Positions 1 through 6,661 of a DNA stretch of 12,081 nucleotides are shown one piece after another; position 1 is the stretch's first letter; each line of letters begins with the position of its first letter. Both the position numbers and the translations under genes were made by a program. Source of the DNA: an uncultured Opitutaceae bacterium (GTDB lineage Bacteria > Verrucomicrobiota > Verrucomicrobiia > Opitutales > Opitutaceae); NCBI GenBank assembly GCA_937902865.1, contig CALFNJ010000295.1:1-12081 (forward strand), written 5' to 3'. The notes under the pieces were generated by a model that worked only from the letters and a program-made list of their open reading frames with translations, had not been told where the DNA came from and did not search any database.

Positions 1-1
1 C

Positions 2-709
2 TACGCGACGGCGGTTTCTTCCGTCAAGGCGCGGCAGAATCGCGGCGCCGACCGGCTGCTCCATCTGGCGGTCACGGAATCGGCAGGCCGTCACGAGGTG
101 GAGAAAAATCTCGATCTGCTCCGCGCCCTCGGCCTCCGCGTGGAAAGCGACCGCGAGGAACTCTGGCCCGGGCCCGGGGGCGAGGCCCTCGTCACGCGCC
201 TCCTGCCGGGCCGCGAGCGCCATTTCCTCGTGGCGCTGTGCCCGCTTTCGGCCGAGGCGGTGAAGGACTGGCCGCTGGCCCGCTTTCTCGAGGTCGTGCG
301 TCGGTTTTCCGACCGGCCGGGAGTGACGTTCCTTCTGCTCGTCGGTCCCGAATACGCCGCCCTCGCCACGGATCCCGCCGTGCAGGCGCTGCCCAATCTC
401 GTCCCGTTGGCGGGCCGGCTCTCGCTGGATGAAACCGCGCAACTGCTCCAACGCTGCGGGCTTGTGCTGACCGTCGACACCGGCCTCATGCACATCGCCT
501 CCGCCCTGGAGCGTCCGCTCGTGCTCGTCAGCGGCTTGGCGGAGAACCAGGACGCCTCCAACCACTACTCACCCGACCGCTTCGGCCCCTGGCGGGCCGA
601 CTGCACGCTCGTCGCCCCCCTCGTTCCGGCCAGCGGCCCGCGCCGGATCGATGCCGTCACCGTCGAGCAGGTCGTCGCGGCAGTCGCCGCGCGGCTTCCC
701 GCTCCATGA
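2..709 (+). CDS. Glycosyltransferase family 9 (heptosyltransferase-like), C-terminal part
   Basis: The reading frame is open from the left edge, so the true start lies upstream and only the last 235 residues are seen. These include the donor-binding half of a GT9 GT-B fold: HEVEKNLDLL near the front, a KDWPLARF segment matching the family's 'K.WP..rf' pattern, and VDTGLMHIASAL at about 473-508, the GT9 'DTGpMHlA' signature. The C-terminal RRIDAVTVEQVVAAV helix is also typical. GT9 enzymes move heptose or another sugar from a nucleotide donor to LPS core or a related acceptor at the cytoplasmic face of the inner membrane. The stop codon overlaps the next gene's ATG by four bases. The family call is firm; sugar and acceptor are unknown, and an internal GTG at 98 is not the real start. 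Confidence 0.9.
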   Translation, partial: YATAVSSVKARQNRGADRLLHLAVTESAGRHEVEKNLDLLRALGLRVESDREELWPGPGGEALVTRLLPGRERHFLVALCPLSAEAVKDWPLARFLEVVRRFSDRPGVTFLLLVGPEYAALATDPAVQALPNLVPLAGRLSLDETAQLLQRCGLVLTVDTGLMHIASALERPLVLVSGLAENQDASNHYSPDRFGPWRADCTLVAPLVPASGPRRIDAVTVEQVVAAVAARLPAP

Positions 710-1761
710 CGACCCCGCGCGTCTCCATTCTCCTGCCCAATCTCAACCAGCGGGCATTCCTCGAGGAAAGACTGGCGACGATCCGCGACCAGACTTTCGG
801 CGACTGGGAGCTGATCATCATCGACAGTTTTTCCGACGACGGCAGCTGGGAGTTTCTCCGGGATTACGCGGCGGCCGACCCGAGGATCACGGCGACGCAG
901 GCGCCGCGGGACGGGATCTATCCGAACTGGAACCGCTGTCTCGAAAAGGCCCGCGGTGAGTTCGTCTACTTTGCCACCAGCGACGACACCATGACTCCGG
1001 ATTTCCTGGCCGAGATGGTCGCTGCGCTCGACCGTCATCCCGACTGCCAGCTCGCCCAATGTTGTTTGCAGGCCATCGACGAACACGGCGCCGTCATCCC
1101 CGGCTGGTGGAAGCTGACCGGCGCGGCGCGCTTCCTCGGATCCGACTATCTGCAGCCGCACCTGCGGCGCGCGCCGTACGACGGCGTGCTGCACTGCGTG
1201 ATGCACACGATCTACCACTCGATCACCCAGCTCCTGATCCGGCGGACCACCTTCACCCGCACCGGCCCTTTTCCCACGGGATACGGCCCGGGCGGCGATT
1301 TCTCGTGGGGCCTGAAAGCCGGCCTCACCTGCGACGTGGTGCACGTGCCTAAGTTCATGGCGACCTGGCGCATTCACGGCGCGCAGGCCAGCGGACCGTA
1401 TCGGGAAAATGCGACGGAACGCGCCCTGATGGTCAGGATGGTGGACGACGCCTTGCGCGAGCTGCCGCCCCGCCGGGGAGAGACGAAGCTGCCGACAGAG
1501 CCGCTGCGCTTTGCCTATATCTACGACTACTTCCGGCACGCCTTCGCGGAAGCTCCCAGCCACGGCAAGAAGCTGGCCCTGCTCATCCGCCTAATCGGCA
1601 CCGAACCGCGGGCCGCCGCCGCCGCCTTGGGGCGGGCCGTGACCGGCCGGCGCCGGAACTTCGACAAGCCCGCGTACGCCCGCCGGCTGCTGCGCCGTTT
1701 CGGTTTGGAAAACCACTTTGTGCCGCTGCCGGGTCCCGCCGGCACGCCGCCCTCCCCGTGA
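706..1761 (+). CDS. Glycosyltransferase family 2
   Basis: A 351-residue GT-A transferase that should move a sugar from a nucleotide-sugar donor onto a growing glycan in the cytoplasm. VSILLPNLN (6-14) is the opening beta strand and IIIDSFSDDGS (37-47) is the nucleotide-binding loop. FATSDD (89-94) holds the metal-binding acidic pair in place of a classical DXD. GGDFSW (196-201) sits where GT2 enzymes carry the catalytic acidic residue, and WRIHGAQAS (221-229) resembles the usual 'R.h..q.S' element after it. The remaining ~120 residues form a basic C-terminal tail with no recognised domain and no clear membrane segment. The ATG overlaps the previous stop as ATGA and has no good Shine-Dalgarno sequence, so translational coupling is likely. 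Donor and acceptor cannot be predicted. Confidence 0.9.
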   Translation: MTTPRVSILLPNLNQRAFLEERLATIRDQTFGDWELIIIDSFSDDGSWEFLRDYAAADPRITATQAPRDGIYPNWNRCLEKARGEFVYFATSDDTMTPDFLAEMVAALDRHPDCQLAQCCLQAIDEHGAVIPGWWKLTGAARFLGSDYLQPHLRRAPYDGVLHCVMHTIYHSITQLLIRRTTFTRTGPFPTGYGPGGDFSWGLKAGLTCDVVHVPKFMATWRIHGAQASGPYRENATERALMVRMVDDALRELPPRRGETKLPTEPLRFAYIYDYFRHAFAEAPSHGKKLALLIRLIGTEPRAAAAALGRAVTGRRRNFDKPAYARRLLRRFGLENHFVPLPGPAGTPPSP

Positions 1762-2702
1762 GCTCTCTCCTGGCAAAAGGTTCGCTGTATTTCTGGGGCG
1801 CGACGCAGACGCTGCGCCTTGGACGGCCGGATGTTGCGCTGGGGTTTCTCGGCGGCATCGGCGACGACCTGCTCTGCACAGCGCCGATCGAGGAGTGGAA
1901 ACGGCGCGGCGCACGCCGACTCTGGTTCTTCACCCGCCACCCCAGCCTGTACGCGGCGGATCCCGTCGTGCGGCTGGTTCCGGAAGACGCCCGCTACCAG
2001 TGGCTGGCGCGGAAGCTGGGCCGGCCCATGCGGGCTCTGAGCTATTCGACCTACGATCCCGAGCGGGATGCCGACACGGCGGTGCGGGAACACATCATCG
2101 TCGAAATGTGCCGCCGCGCCGGCCTCACCGGCCGGATCCAGCTGAGGCCTCATCTCCCCCTGTCCGCCACCGAGCAAAAGACCGCGAGCCGTTGGGCAGG
2201 CTGCGTGGCCGTGCAGACCTCGAGCCTGACCGCCGCGGTGCCGATGCTCAACAAGCAGTGGCCCGCCGACCGGATGCAGGCGGTGACGGATCATCTGGCA
2301 CGTCGAGGGTTGCAGGTCGTGCAGATCGGCTCCGCGGGTGACCCGGCGCTGACCGGGGTCACCGACCTGCGCGGCCGAACGGCGCTGCGGGAAACAGCCG
2401 CCGTGCTGGCCCAGGCCCGGCTGCTGGTCGGGCTCGCGGGCTTCCTCATGCATCTCGCGCGCGCCGTGGAATGCCCCGCCGTGATTGTCTACGGTGGCCG
2501 GGAGCCGCCGGAGCTCACGGGCTATATTTGCAACGTCAACCTCGCGAATCGCCCGGCGTGCGCTCCCTGCTGGCAACGGAGCCGCTGCGACTTCGGGCAT
2601 CGCTGCATGGATGCGCTCACGGCCGAGGAGGTCATCGCTGGTGTCGAAACCGCGCTTGACCGCCCCCGCGATCCGCTGGCGGTGGAGGAAAAGGATTTGT
2701 GA
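1758..2702 (+). CDS. GT9-like glycosyltransferase with C-terminal cysteine cluster
   Basis: A 314-residue protein of the GT9/ADP-heptose:LPS heptosyltransferase superfamily. GGIGDDLLCTAPIEE (32-46) is the family's N-terminal loop ('G.iGD.l...P'), KQWPADRM (166-173) matches the 'K.Wp..r' segment, and a GT9-type donor-site region runs through about 204-247. The signature there reads VGLAGFLMHLA (224-234) instead of 'DTGpMHLA', so the acidic residue is missing while the MHLA histidine is kept. After YGGREPPELTGY come five cysteines (C258, C268, C271, C277, C283) in a CAPCW...C...C pattern, which suggests a structural or metal-binding knuckle. The GTG start overlaps the previous stop as GTGA and has no visible Shine-Dalgarno. 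It probably acts in the same glycan pathway as its neighbours. Family assignment is good; catalytic competence and sugar are uncertain. Confidence 0.82.
   Translation: MSSLLAKGSLYFWGATQTLRLGRPDVALGFLGGIGDDLLCTAPIEEWKRRGARRLWFFTRHPSLYAADPVVRLVPEDARYQWLARKLGRPMRALSYSTYDPERDADTAVREHIIVEMCRRAGLTGRIQLRPHLPLSATEQKTASRWAGCVAVQTSSLTAAVPMLNKQWPADRMQAVTDHLARRGLQVVQIGSAGDPALTGVTDLRGRTALRETAAVLAQARLLVGLAGFLMHLARAVECPAVIVYGGREPPELTGYICNVNLANRPACAPCWQRSRCDFGHRCMDALTAEEVIAGVETALDRPRDPLAVEEKDL
2684..2689 (+). promoter_or_regulatory. Shine-Dalgarno GGAGGA for the acyltransferase gene
   Basis: GGAGGA lies nine bases before the GTG at 2699, within the coding end of the GT9-like gene. It is the only strong ribosome binding site I can find at any junction in the window. 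It supports the GTG start despite the four-base overlap with the upstream stop. It may raise expression of the membrane acyltransferase independently of coupling. Confidence 0.6.
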
Positions 2703-3838
2703 CGGTCGCTGCTACCGGCCACACCGCTCCCTCGCGCGTGCTCCATCTCGACGGGCTGCGGGGAATCGCGATCTCCCTCGTGCTGGTCTCCCACTTCGTG
2801 GCGCCGCTTTTTCCGTCGCTGCCCGGCCAGCCGAGCGGCTACGTGCTCCGCGCGCTGTCGCTGACGTACACCGGAGTGGATCTGTTTTTCGTTCTCTCCG
2901 GCTACCTGATCGGCGGCGGTCTGCTCGATCACCGCGACTCCCCCGGGCTCTACCCGACCTTCTACCTTCGGCGCGCCGCCCGGATTCTGCCGTTGGCCGT
3001 GCTCTGCGTCGTGCTGATTTTCGCGGCGTGGCGGGCCGGACTCTATACCTCGGACGAAGGCGGCGCTCCCTGGTCCGCCGGTGTCTACCTGCTCTTCTGC
3101 GTGAACCTGTTCATGGCCGCGACCAACGACTGGGGCTATCGACCGCTTTCCATGCTCTGGTCGCTGGCACTCGAGGAGCAGTTTTATCTCCTGGCGCCCT
3201 GGCTGGTGCGGCGGATCGACCGTCAGCGTCTCGTGGGCTGGCTACTCGGAGGAATTTTTACGGCGGTGATCTTCCGGCTCGTCCTGGTGGCCCTGCATCG
3301 GGAATGGGCCTTCAAGGCCAGCCTGCTTCCCTTCGGGCGTTTGGACTGCGTCGGCGTCGGCGTGCTGATCGCCTGGCTCGTGCGCTCGCCCCGCGGCGAA
3401 GTCTGGTGCCGGAGCCACCGCGCCTGGCTGGGAGCGATCGCGCTTCTCGCCGTCGTCGCCTGCGCCGTTCTCACGAAGCTTCGCGCCGGGAATGCCAGCT
3501 TCGCGATGGCCGTGGGCGGCTACACCGCGGTCGCCGCCCTTTACGGCAGCGTTTTGCTCTACTGCGAAACGCATCGGGACGCGCGCCTCAACCATCTGCT
3601 GGCCTGGCCGCCGCTGGTGCTGCTCGGGCGCTATTCCTATTTCCTGTATCTCTTCCAGGGCCTGGTCATCGGCCTCACCGTCAGCCTGTTGTTTCACGGT
3701 AAAATCATGGTGACGACGCCCACCTCCTGGCTCCAGCTCGCCGCGGGCCTGTCCGCCCTTTTTTTCCTCGCGGCGGCCAGCCACCGCTGGCTCGAAGCGC
3801 CCTTCCTGCGGCTCGGCCGCAGCTGGAGCCACTACTGA
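2699..3838 (+). CDS. Membrane acyltransferase, acyltransferase-3 (OafA/YrhL-like) family
   Basis: A 379-residue inner-membrane protein with about ten hydrophobic segments and no separate periplasmic SGNH domain. Family hallmarks appear in order. LDGLRGIAI (17-25) leads into the conserved R-X10-H pair (R21, H32). GVDLFFVLSGYLI (59-71) follows, then the RR..R cluster in FYLRRAARILP (88-98). WSLALEEQFY (154-163), the FGRLD segment (212-216), LGRYSYFLYL (309-318) and the closing WLEAPF (364-369) complete the set. The family transfers acetyl or other acyl groups from a cytoplasmic acyl donor to extracytoplasmic sugars such as O-antigen, capsule or exopolysaccharide. Lying within a transferase operon, it most likely O-acylates the glycan made here. 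The GTG start is backed by the GGAGGA at 2684. The acyl group and target position are unknown. Confidence 0.93.
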   Translation: MTVAATGHTAPSRVLHLDGLRGIAISLVLVSHFVAPLFPSLPGQPSGYVLRALSLTYTGVDLFFVLSGYLIGGGLLDHRDSPGLYPTFYLRRAARILPLAVLCVVLIFAAWRAGLYTSDEGGAPWSAGVYLLFCVNLFMAATNDWGYRPLSMLWSLALEEQFYLLAPWLVRRIDRQRLVGWLLGGIFTAVIFRLVLVALHREWAFKASLLPFGRLDCVGVGVLIAWLVRSPRGEVWCRSHRAWLGAIALLAVVACAVLTKLRAGNASFAMAVGGYTAVAALYGSVLLYCETHRDARLNHLLAWPPLVLLGRYSYFLYLFQGLVIGLTVSLLFHGKIMVTTPTSWLQLAAGLSALFFLAAASHRWLEAPFLRLGRSWSHY

Positions 3839-3853
3839 ATCGCTGCTCGCGCC

Positions 3854-4789
3854 ATGGATCTCACGGTCGTCATTCCCACGCACAATCCCCATCTCGGACG
3901 CTTGCGGGCCACGCTCGCAGGTCTGCGCGCCCAGACGCTGCCCGGCGCGCATTGGGAGACGCTGCTGATCGACAACGCCTCCTCCACCTTTCCCTCCACG
4001 GACGAATGGACGGACGCGTCGCCAGCCAATTTGCGGGTAATCCGCGAACCCCGGCTCGGACTGACGATGGCGCGCCAGTGTGGCTTCCAGGCGGCCGCCG
4101 GAAGAATCGCGATCCTGGTGGACGACGACAACGTGCTCGCCCCCGACTACCTCGAGCAGGTGCTGCAATTCTTCCAACAGCATCCGCGCGTCGGCGTCGT
4201 CGGCGGAAAGTCCCTGCCACAGTTCGAGACGACGCCGGCAACTTGGGCGGAGGAATTCTTCCCTCTGCTCGCGCTGCGCGATCTTGGTCCGGAAGAAAAA
4301 GTGTCCGCGGGGCTCAGGCCGCCCGGAGCAGCGCACAATCACTATCCGGACTTCGCTCCGATCGGCGCCGGCATGGCGATCCGGCGCGAGGCGTCGAACG
4401 CGTGGCTGGAAAACCAGGTCGCGGGAAAAACCGCCTTGAGCGACCGCCGGGGTCGCGAGCTCACATCCAGCGGCGACAACGACATCGTGCTTTGCGCGAT
4501 GCGCGCGGGTTGGGAGGCTGCCTACTCCCCGCGGCTCGCGCTGAAGCATCTGATTCCACCGGGCCGGCTGACGCCGGACTATCTCGCTCGCCTCAATCGC
4601 GGAATCCAGAAATCGTGGATGCAGGTGCTCACCGCGCACGATGCAAATTCCTGGCCGCCCCTTTCCGCGTTCAGCGCGCGGCTGCGGAAGCTCAAGGCCT
4701 GGTTTACCTATCGCGCCTGGTCCTCGCCGGCCGCCCGGATCCGCTGGCAAGGCGCCTGCGGTCATTTCGACGGAAGGGTACGCGCATGA
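3854..4789 (+). CDS. Glycosyltransferase family 2
   Basis: A 311-residue, complete-looking GT2 enzyme. TVVIPTHN (4-11) and LLIDNASS (37-44) form the nucleotide-binding half, and LVDDDN (88-93) carries the DDD metal-binding motif. GAGMAIRR (171-178) and GDNDIVL (207-213) supply the acceptor loop and the catalytic acidic residue. KHLIPPGRL (231-239) and the C-terminal RIRWQGACGHFDGR (295-308) are recurrent in this GT2 subgroup, which argues against truncation. It begins 15 bases after the acyltransferase stop, one of the few true gaps, with no Shine-Dalgarno at normal distance (a GGAG lies about 25 bases upstream). Its stop overlaps an ATG at 4786 that opens a 35-codon ORF. Substrates are not predictable. 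Confidence 0.92.
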   Translation: MDLTVVIPTHNPHLGRLRATLAGLRAQTLPGAHWETLLIDNASSTFPSTDEWTDASPANLRVIREPRLGLTMARQCGFQAAAGRIAILVDDDNVLAPDYLEQVLQFFQQHPRVGVVGGKSLPQFETTPATWAEEFFPLLALRDLGPEEKVSAGLRPPGAAHNHYPDFAPIGAGMAIRREASNAWLENQVAGKTALSDRRGRELTSSGDNDIVLCAMRAGWEAAYSPRLALKHLIPPGRLTPDYLARLNRGIQKSWMQVLTAHDANSWPPLSAFSARLRKLKAWFTYRAWSSPAARIRWQGACGHFDGRVRA

Positions 4790-4893
4790 CCATCCGATCG
4801 TCCTTCCATCCCTCTCCGGCCTCGTTCAGCCGAACCCTTCGGATCCAGCTTCCCGCCGCGGCCACCGCTCCCCGGAAGCCATCCCGCGCATGA
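4781..4893 (+). repeat. Paired 9-mer CGCGCATGA at two stop/start junctions
   Basis: The sequence CGCGCATGA occurs at 4781-4789 and again at 4885-4893, 104 bases apart. Each copy contains an ATGA: the first overlaps the GT2 stop and the ATG of the small ORF, the second overlaps the small ORF's stop and the ATG of the next gene. The match may be chance in GC-rich DNA, or the remnant of a small duplication or junction rearrangement. Confidence 0.4.
4786..4893 (+). CDS. Possible 35-residue bridging ORF (doubtful)
   Basis: An ATG overlaps the stop of the upstream GT2 gene as ATGA, runs 35 codons, and ends in a TGA that overlaps the ATG at 4890 as ATGA. If translated it would couple the two flanking genes across the largest gap in the window, like a leader or relay peptide. 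The predicted peptide is rich in Ser, Pro, Arg and Ala, with no recognisable domain, signal peptide or membrane segment. Against it, by hand count G+C is 26/35 at third codon positions and 25/35 at second positions, so the third-position bias expected of a real GC-rich gene is missing. The same frame is also open upstream inside the GT2 gene by chance. I record it as a candidate, more likely fortuitous or decayed than functional. Confidence 0.2.
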   Translation: MTIRSSFHPSPASFSRTLRIQLPAAATAPRKPSRA

Positions 4894-5870
4894 GCAATCC
4901 CCGCTGGCATCAATCGCTCGGGCTCGGCCGCCTCTGGCTCCGCTACTATCACCAGCCGGTGGGAAAATTCCTGAGCGTCATGCGCCAGGGCGGCCCGTTC
5001 GCCATGCGGGAGACGGAGCGGCAGCGGCAGGAGATGGAGGCCGCGGCGCTCGCTCTTCCCCCGCTGCCCACGCCAGCGTCGGATTCACCTCTTTGCCTGC
5101 ACCTGCTGACCGGACGGCGGTTCTGGTACCAGACCGCCTTCTGCCTCCACTCATGGGTGCGGGCGGCGGGCGAACCGATCCGGGTGGAAATCTATGATGA
5201 CGGCACCCTCGCCGGTGTCGCCCACCATCTGCGTCGATTCGGGCCCGCCATCAAAGTGCATCCCCATGCCGAGATCATCGCGCGACTCGATCACCATTTG
5301 CCGGCCGACCGTTTCCCGGTGCTGCGCGAGCGCTGGATTAACTATCCCAACATCCGCAAGCTGACGGATGTCCACGCCGGTCGCGACGGATGGAAACTCG
5401 TGATCGATTCGGATCTCCTTTTCTTCCGGCCGCCGACCTTCCTGGTGGACTGGCTGCGTTCGCCCGACCGCCCCTTGCATGCGGTGGATTGCCTCGAATC
5501 CTACGGCTACACCCGTCCGCTGATGAATCGGCTCGCCGGCGCGACCCTCCAGCCATTGGTCAATGTCGGGCTCTGCGGCCTGAATGGGAGCACCCTCGAT
5601 TGGAATGAGCTCGAGGCCTGGTGCGCCGAACTGATCGCCCGGGAGAAAACGAATTACTACCTGGAGCAGGCGCTGGTCGCCATGCTGACCGCCCGCCAGT
5701 CCTGCGCGGTGGCACCGGCCGCGGATTACCTCACCCTGCCCTCGAAGCGCGAGGTGCTCGCACCCACTGCGGTGATGCATCACTACGTCGCCGACTCCAA
5801 GCGCTGGTATTTCCGGCACGGCTGGCGTCACGTGGCGGGCCGGCTCCGGCCTGAGGCGATTTTCCCATGA
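4890..5870 (+). CDS. Putative GT-A-like glycosyltransferase, unclassified (DSD motif)
   Basis: A 326-residue protein I cannot place in a named GT family. HLLTGRRFWYQTAFCLHSWV (71-90) and VEIYDDGTL (99-107) look like an N-terminal Rossmann-type nucleotide-sugar domain. KLVIDSDLLFFRPP (169-182) holds a DSD at 173-175, the probable divalent-metal site. NVGLCGLNG (225-233) and YYLEQALVAML (256-266) resemble the acceptor region of GT8-like and related retaining GT-A enzymes. HHYV (297-300) followed by a GWRH (311-314) gives a possible C-terminal metal histidine. No signal peptide or membrane segment is evident. The ATG at 4890 is chosen because longer in-frame extensions run back into the GT2 gene; only a weak GGAAG precedes it. 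The end overlaps the FkbM gene as ATGA, so the two probably act together. The enzyme class is likely; the substrate is unknown. Confidence 0.75.
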   Translation: MSNPRWHQSLGLGRLWLRYYHQPVGKFLSVMRQGGPFAMRETERQRQEMEAAALALPPLPTPASDSPLCLHLLTGRRFWYQTAFCLHSWVRAAGEPIRVEIYDDGTLAGVAHHLRRFGPAIKVHPHAEIIARLDHHLPADRFPVLRERWINYPNIRKLTDVHAGRDGWKLVIDSDLLFFRPPTFLVDWLRSPDRPLHAVDCLESYGYTRPLMNRLAGATLQPLVNVGLCGLNGSTLDWNELEAWCAELIAREKTNYYLEQALVAMLTARQSCAVAPAADYLTLPSKREVLAPTAVMHHYVADSKRWYFRHGWRHVAGRLRPEAIFP

Positions 5871-6661
5871 ACCTCAAACGGCAATTCAAGCGCTGGCTGC
5901 ACGGCAGCTGCCCTGGTTTCAAGGGCGTCCTGCCCTACTTCGGAGAACGGGTGTATTTCCCGCCGCAGTCCGTCATCTTCGAGCTGGCCTGCGCCCAAGG
6001 CATTTTCGAACACGAGAACCTCAAGCTGCTCCAGGCGGCATTGCGGCCCAACGCGTGGTGTTTCGACATCGGAGCCAACATCGGGCTCATGTCGGCTCCG
6101 CTGCTGTCCAGCGAACCATCGCTGCGCGTCGTTTCGGTGGAGGCGTCGCCCAAAACCGCCGCTTATCTGGCGAAAACGATCGCGGGCAGCGCCCAGCGGA
6201 ACCGCTGGCAGCTCGTCGCCAAGGCCGTGGGCGCGACGGACGGAGAGATCGAATTTTTCGCGTCCGCGGAAACCCACGGCGTGTTCGACGGCCTGAGAGA
6301 CACCGGCCGGGGTCACGGCGGCGGGAAGGTCAAGGTGCCGCTCATCCGCCTCGACACCTTGTGGACGGAACAGGGACGGCCGGACGTCTGCCTGATCAAG
6401 ATCGACGTCGAAGGCGGCGAGGCCGACGTGCTGCGCGGCGGCGCCGCGTGTCTGCGCGCGACCCGGGCGGTCGTGCTGCTGGAGTGGAACCGACACAACC
6501 TCGCTGCCTACGGCTGCCCTCCCGGGACCTTGCTCGAGATCGCGAACGACCTCGACTACGACGTGCTCAACGTCCCCGGCCTCGCTCCTGTGCTGACGCC
6601 GGCCAGTCTGAGTCTCCAAATGGGCATCAGTGAAACCTTCCTGCTGGTCCCGCGCCGGTGA
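5867..6661 (+). CDS. FkbM family SAM-dependent methyltransferase
   Basis: A 264-residue class I methyltransferase. FDIGANIG (66-73) is the SAM-binding glycine loop, VSVEASP (89-95) ends strand beta 2 with the acidic ribose-binding residue, and RLDTL (161-165) precedes LIKIDVEGGEADVLRG (176-191), the FkbM signature. LLEWN (204-208) matches the family's next strand. FkbM relatives O-methylate hydroxyls on sugars or polyketides; here an O-methyl group on a glycan residue is the natural inference. The gene sits between a DSD-motif transferase and a GT2 gene, overlapping them as ATGA and GTGA. A weak GAGG lies ten bases before the ATG. The second FkbM gene downstream differs in its SAM loop, so the two are probably not a recent duplication. 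The methylated position is unknown. Confidence 0.9.
   Translation: MNLKRQFKRWLHGSCPGFKGVLPYFGERVYFPPQSVIFELACAQGIFEHENLKLLQAALRPNAWCFDIGANIGLMSAPLLSSEPSLRVVSVEASPKTAAYLAKTIAGSAQRNRWQLVAKAVGATDGEIEFFASAETHGVFDGLRDTGRGHGGGKVKVPLIRLDTLWTEQGRPDVCLIKIDVEGGEADVLRGGAACLRATRAVVLLEWNRHNLAAYGCPPGTLLEIANDLDYDVLNVPGLAPVLTPASLSLQMGISETFLLVPRR

Noticed and set aside
2..709. Naming the GT9 genes waaC, waaF or waaQ
   Set aside because: Family signatures are present, but nothing in the sequence distinguishes LPS heptosyltransferases from other GT9 enzymes, and one copy is partial.
565..2600. Overlapping minus-strand open frames at 565-1563 and 1527-2600
   Set aside because: Both are antisense to GT2 and GT9-like genes with clear motifs; their translations show no recognisable family.
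2485..3702. Plus-strand 405-codon frame overlapping the acyltransferase
   Set aside because: The translation is Arg/Ala/Gly-rich without motifs, whereas the other frame carries the full acyltransferase-3 signature set.
3242..4765. Long minus-strand open frame (507 codons) spanning the acyltransferase and GT2 genes
   Set aside because: It runs opposite two well-supported genes, has a low-complexity composition rich in Gly, Arg, Glu and Ala with no domain, and is the expected antisense artefact of GC-rich codon use.
4641..4889. Upstream extension of the DSD protein to an ATG at 4641
   Set aside because: It would overlap the GT2 gene by about 150 bases and add a low-complexity leader; the ATG at 4890 is better placed.
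4790..4889. Terminator, promoter or riboswitch in the 100-base gap
   Set aside because: I found no stem followed by a T run, no convincing -35/-10 pair and no known riboswitch pattern; short palindromes such as GGATCC are unremarkable here.
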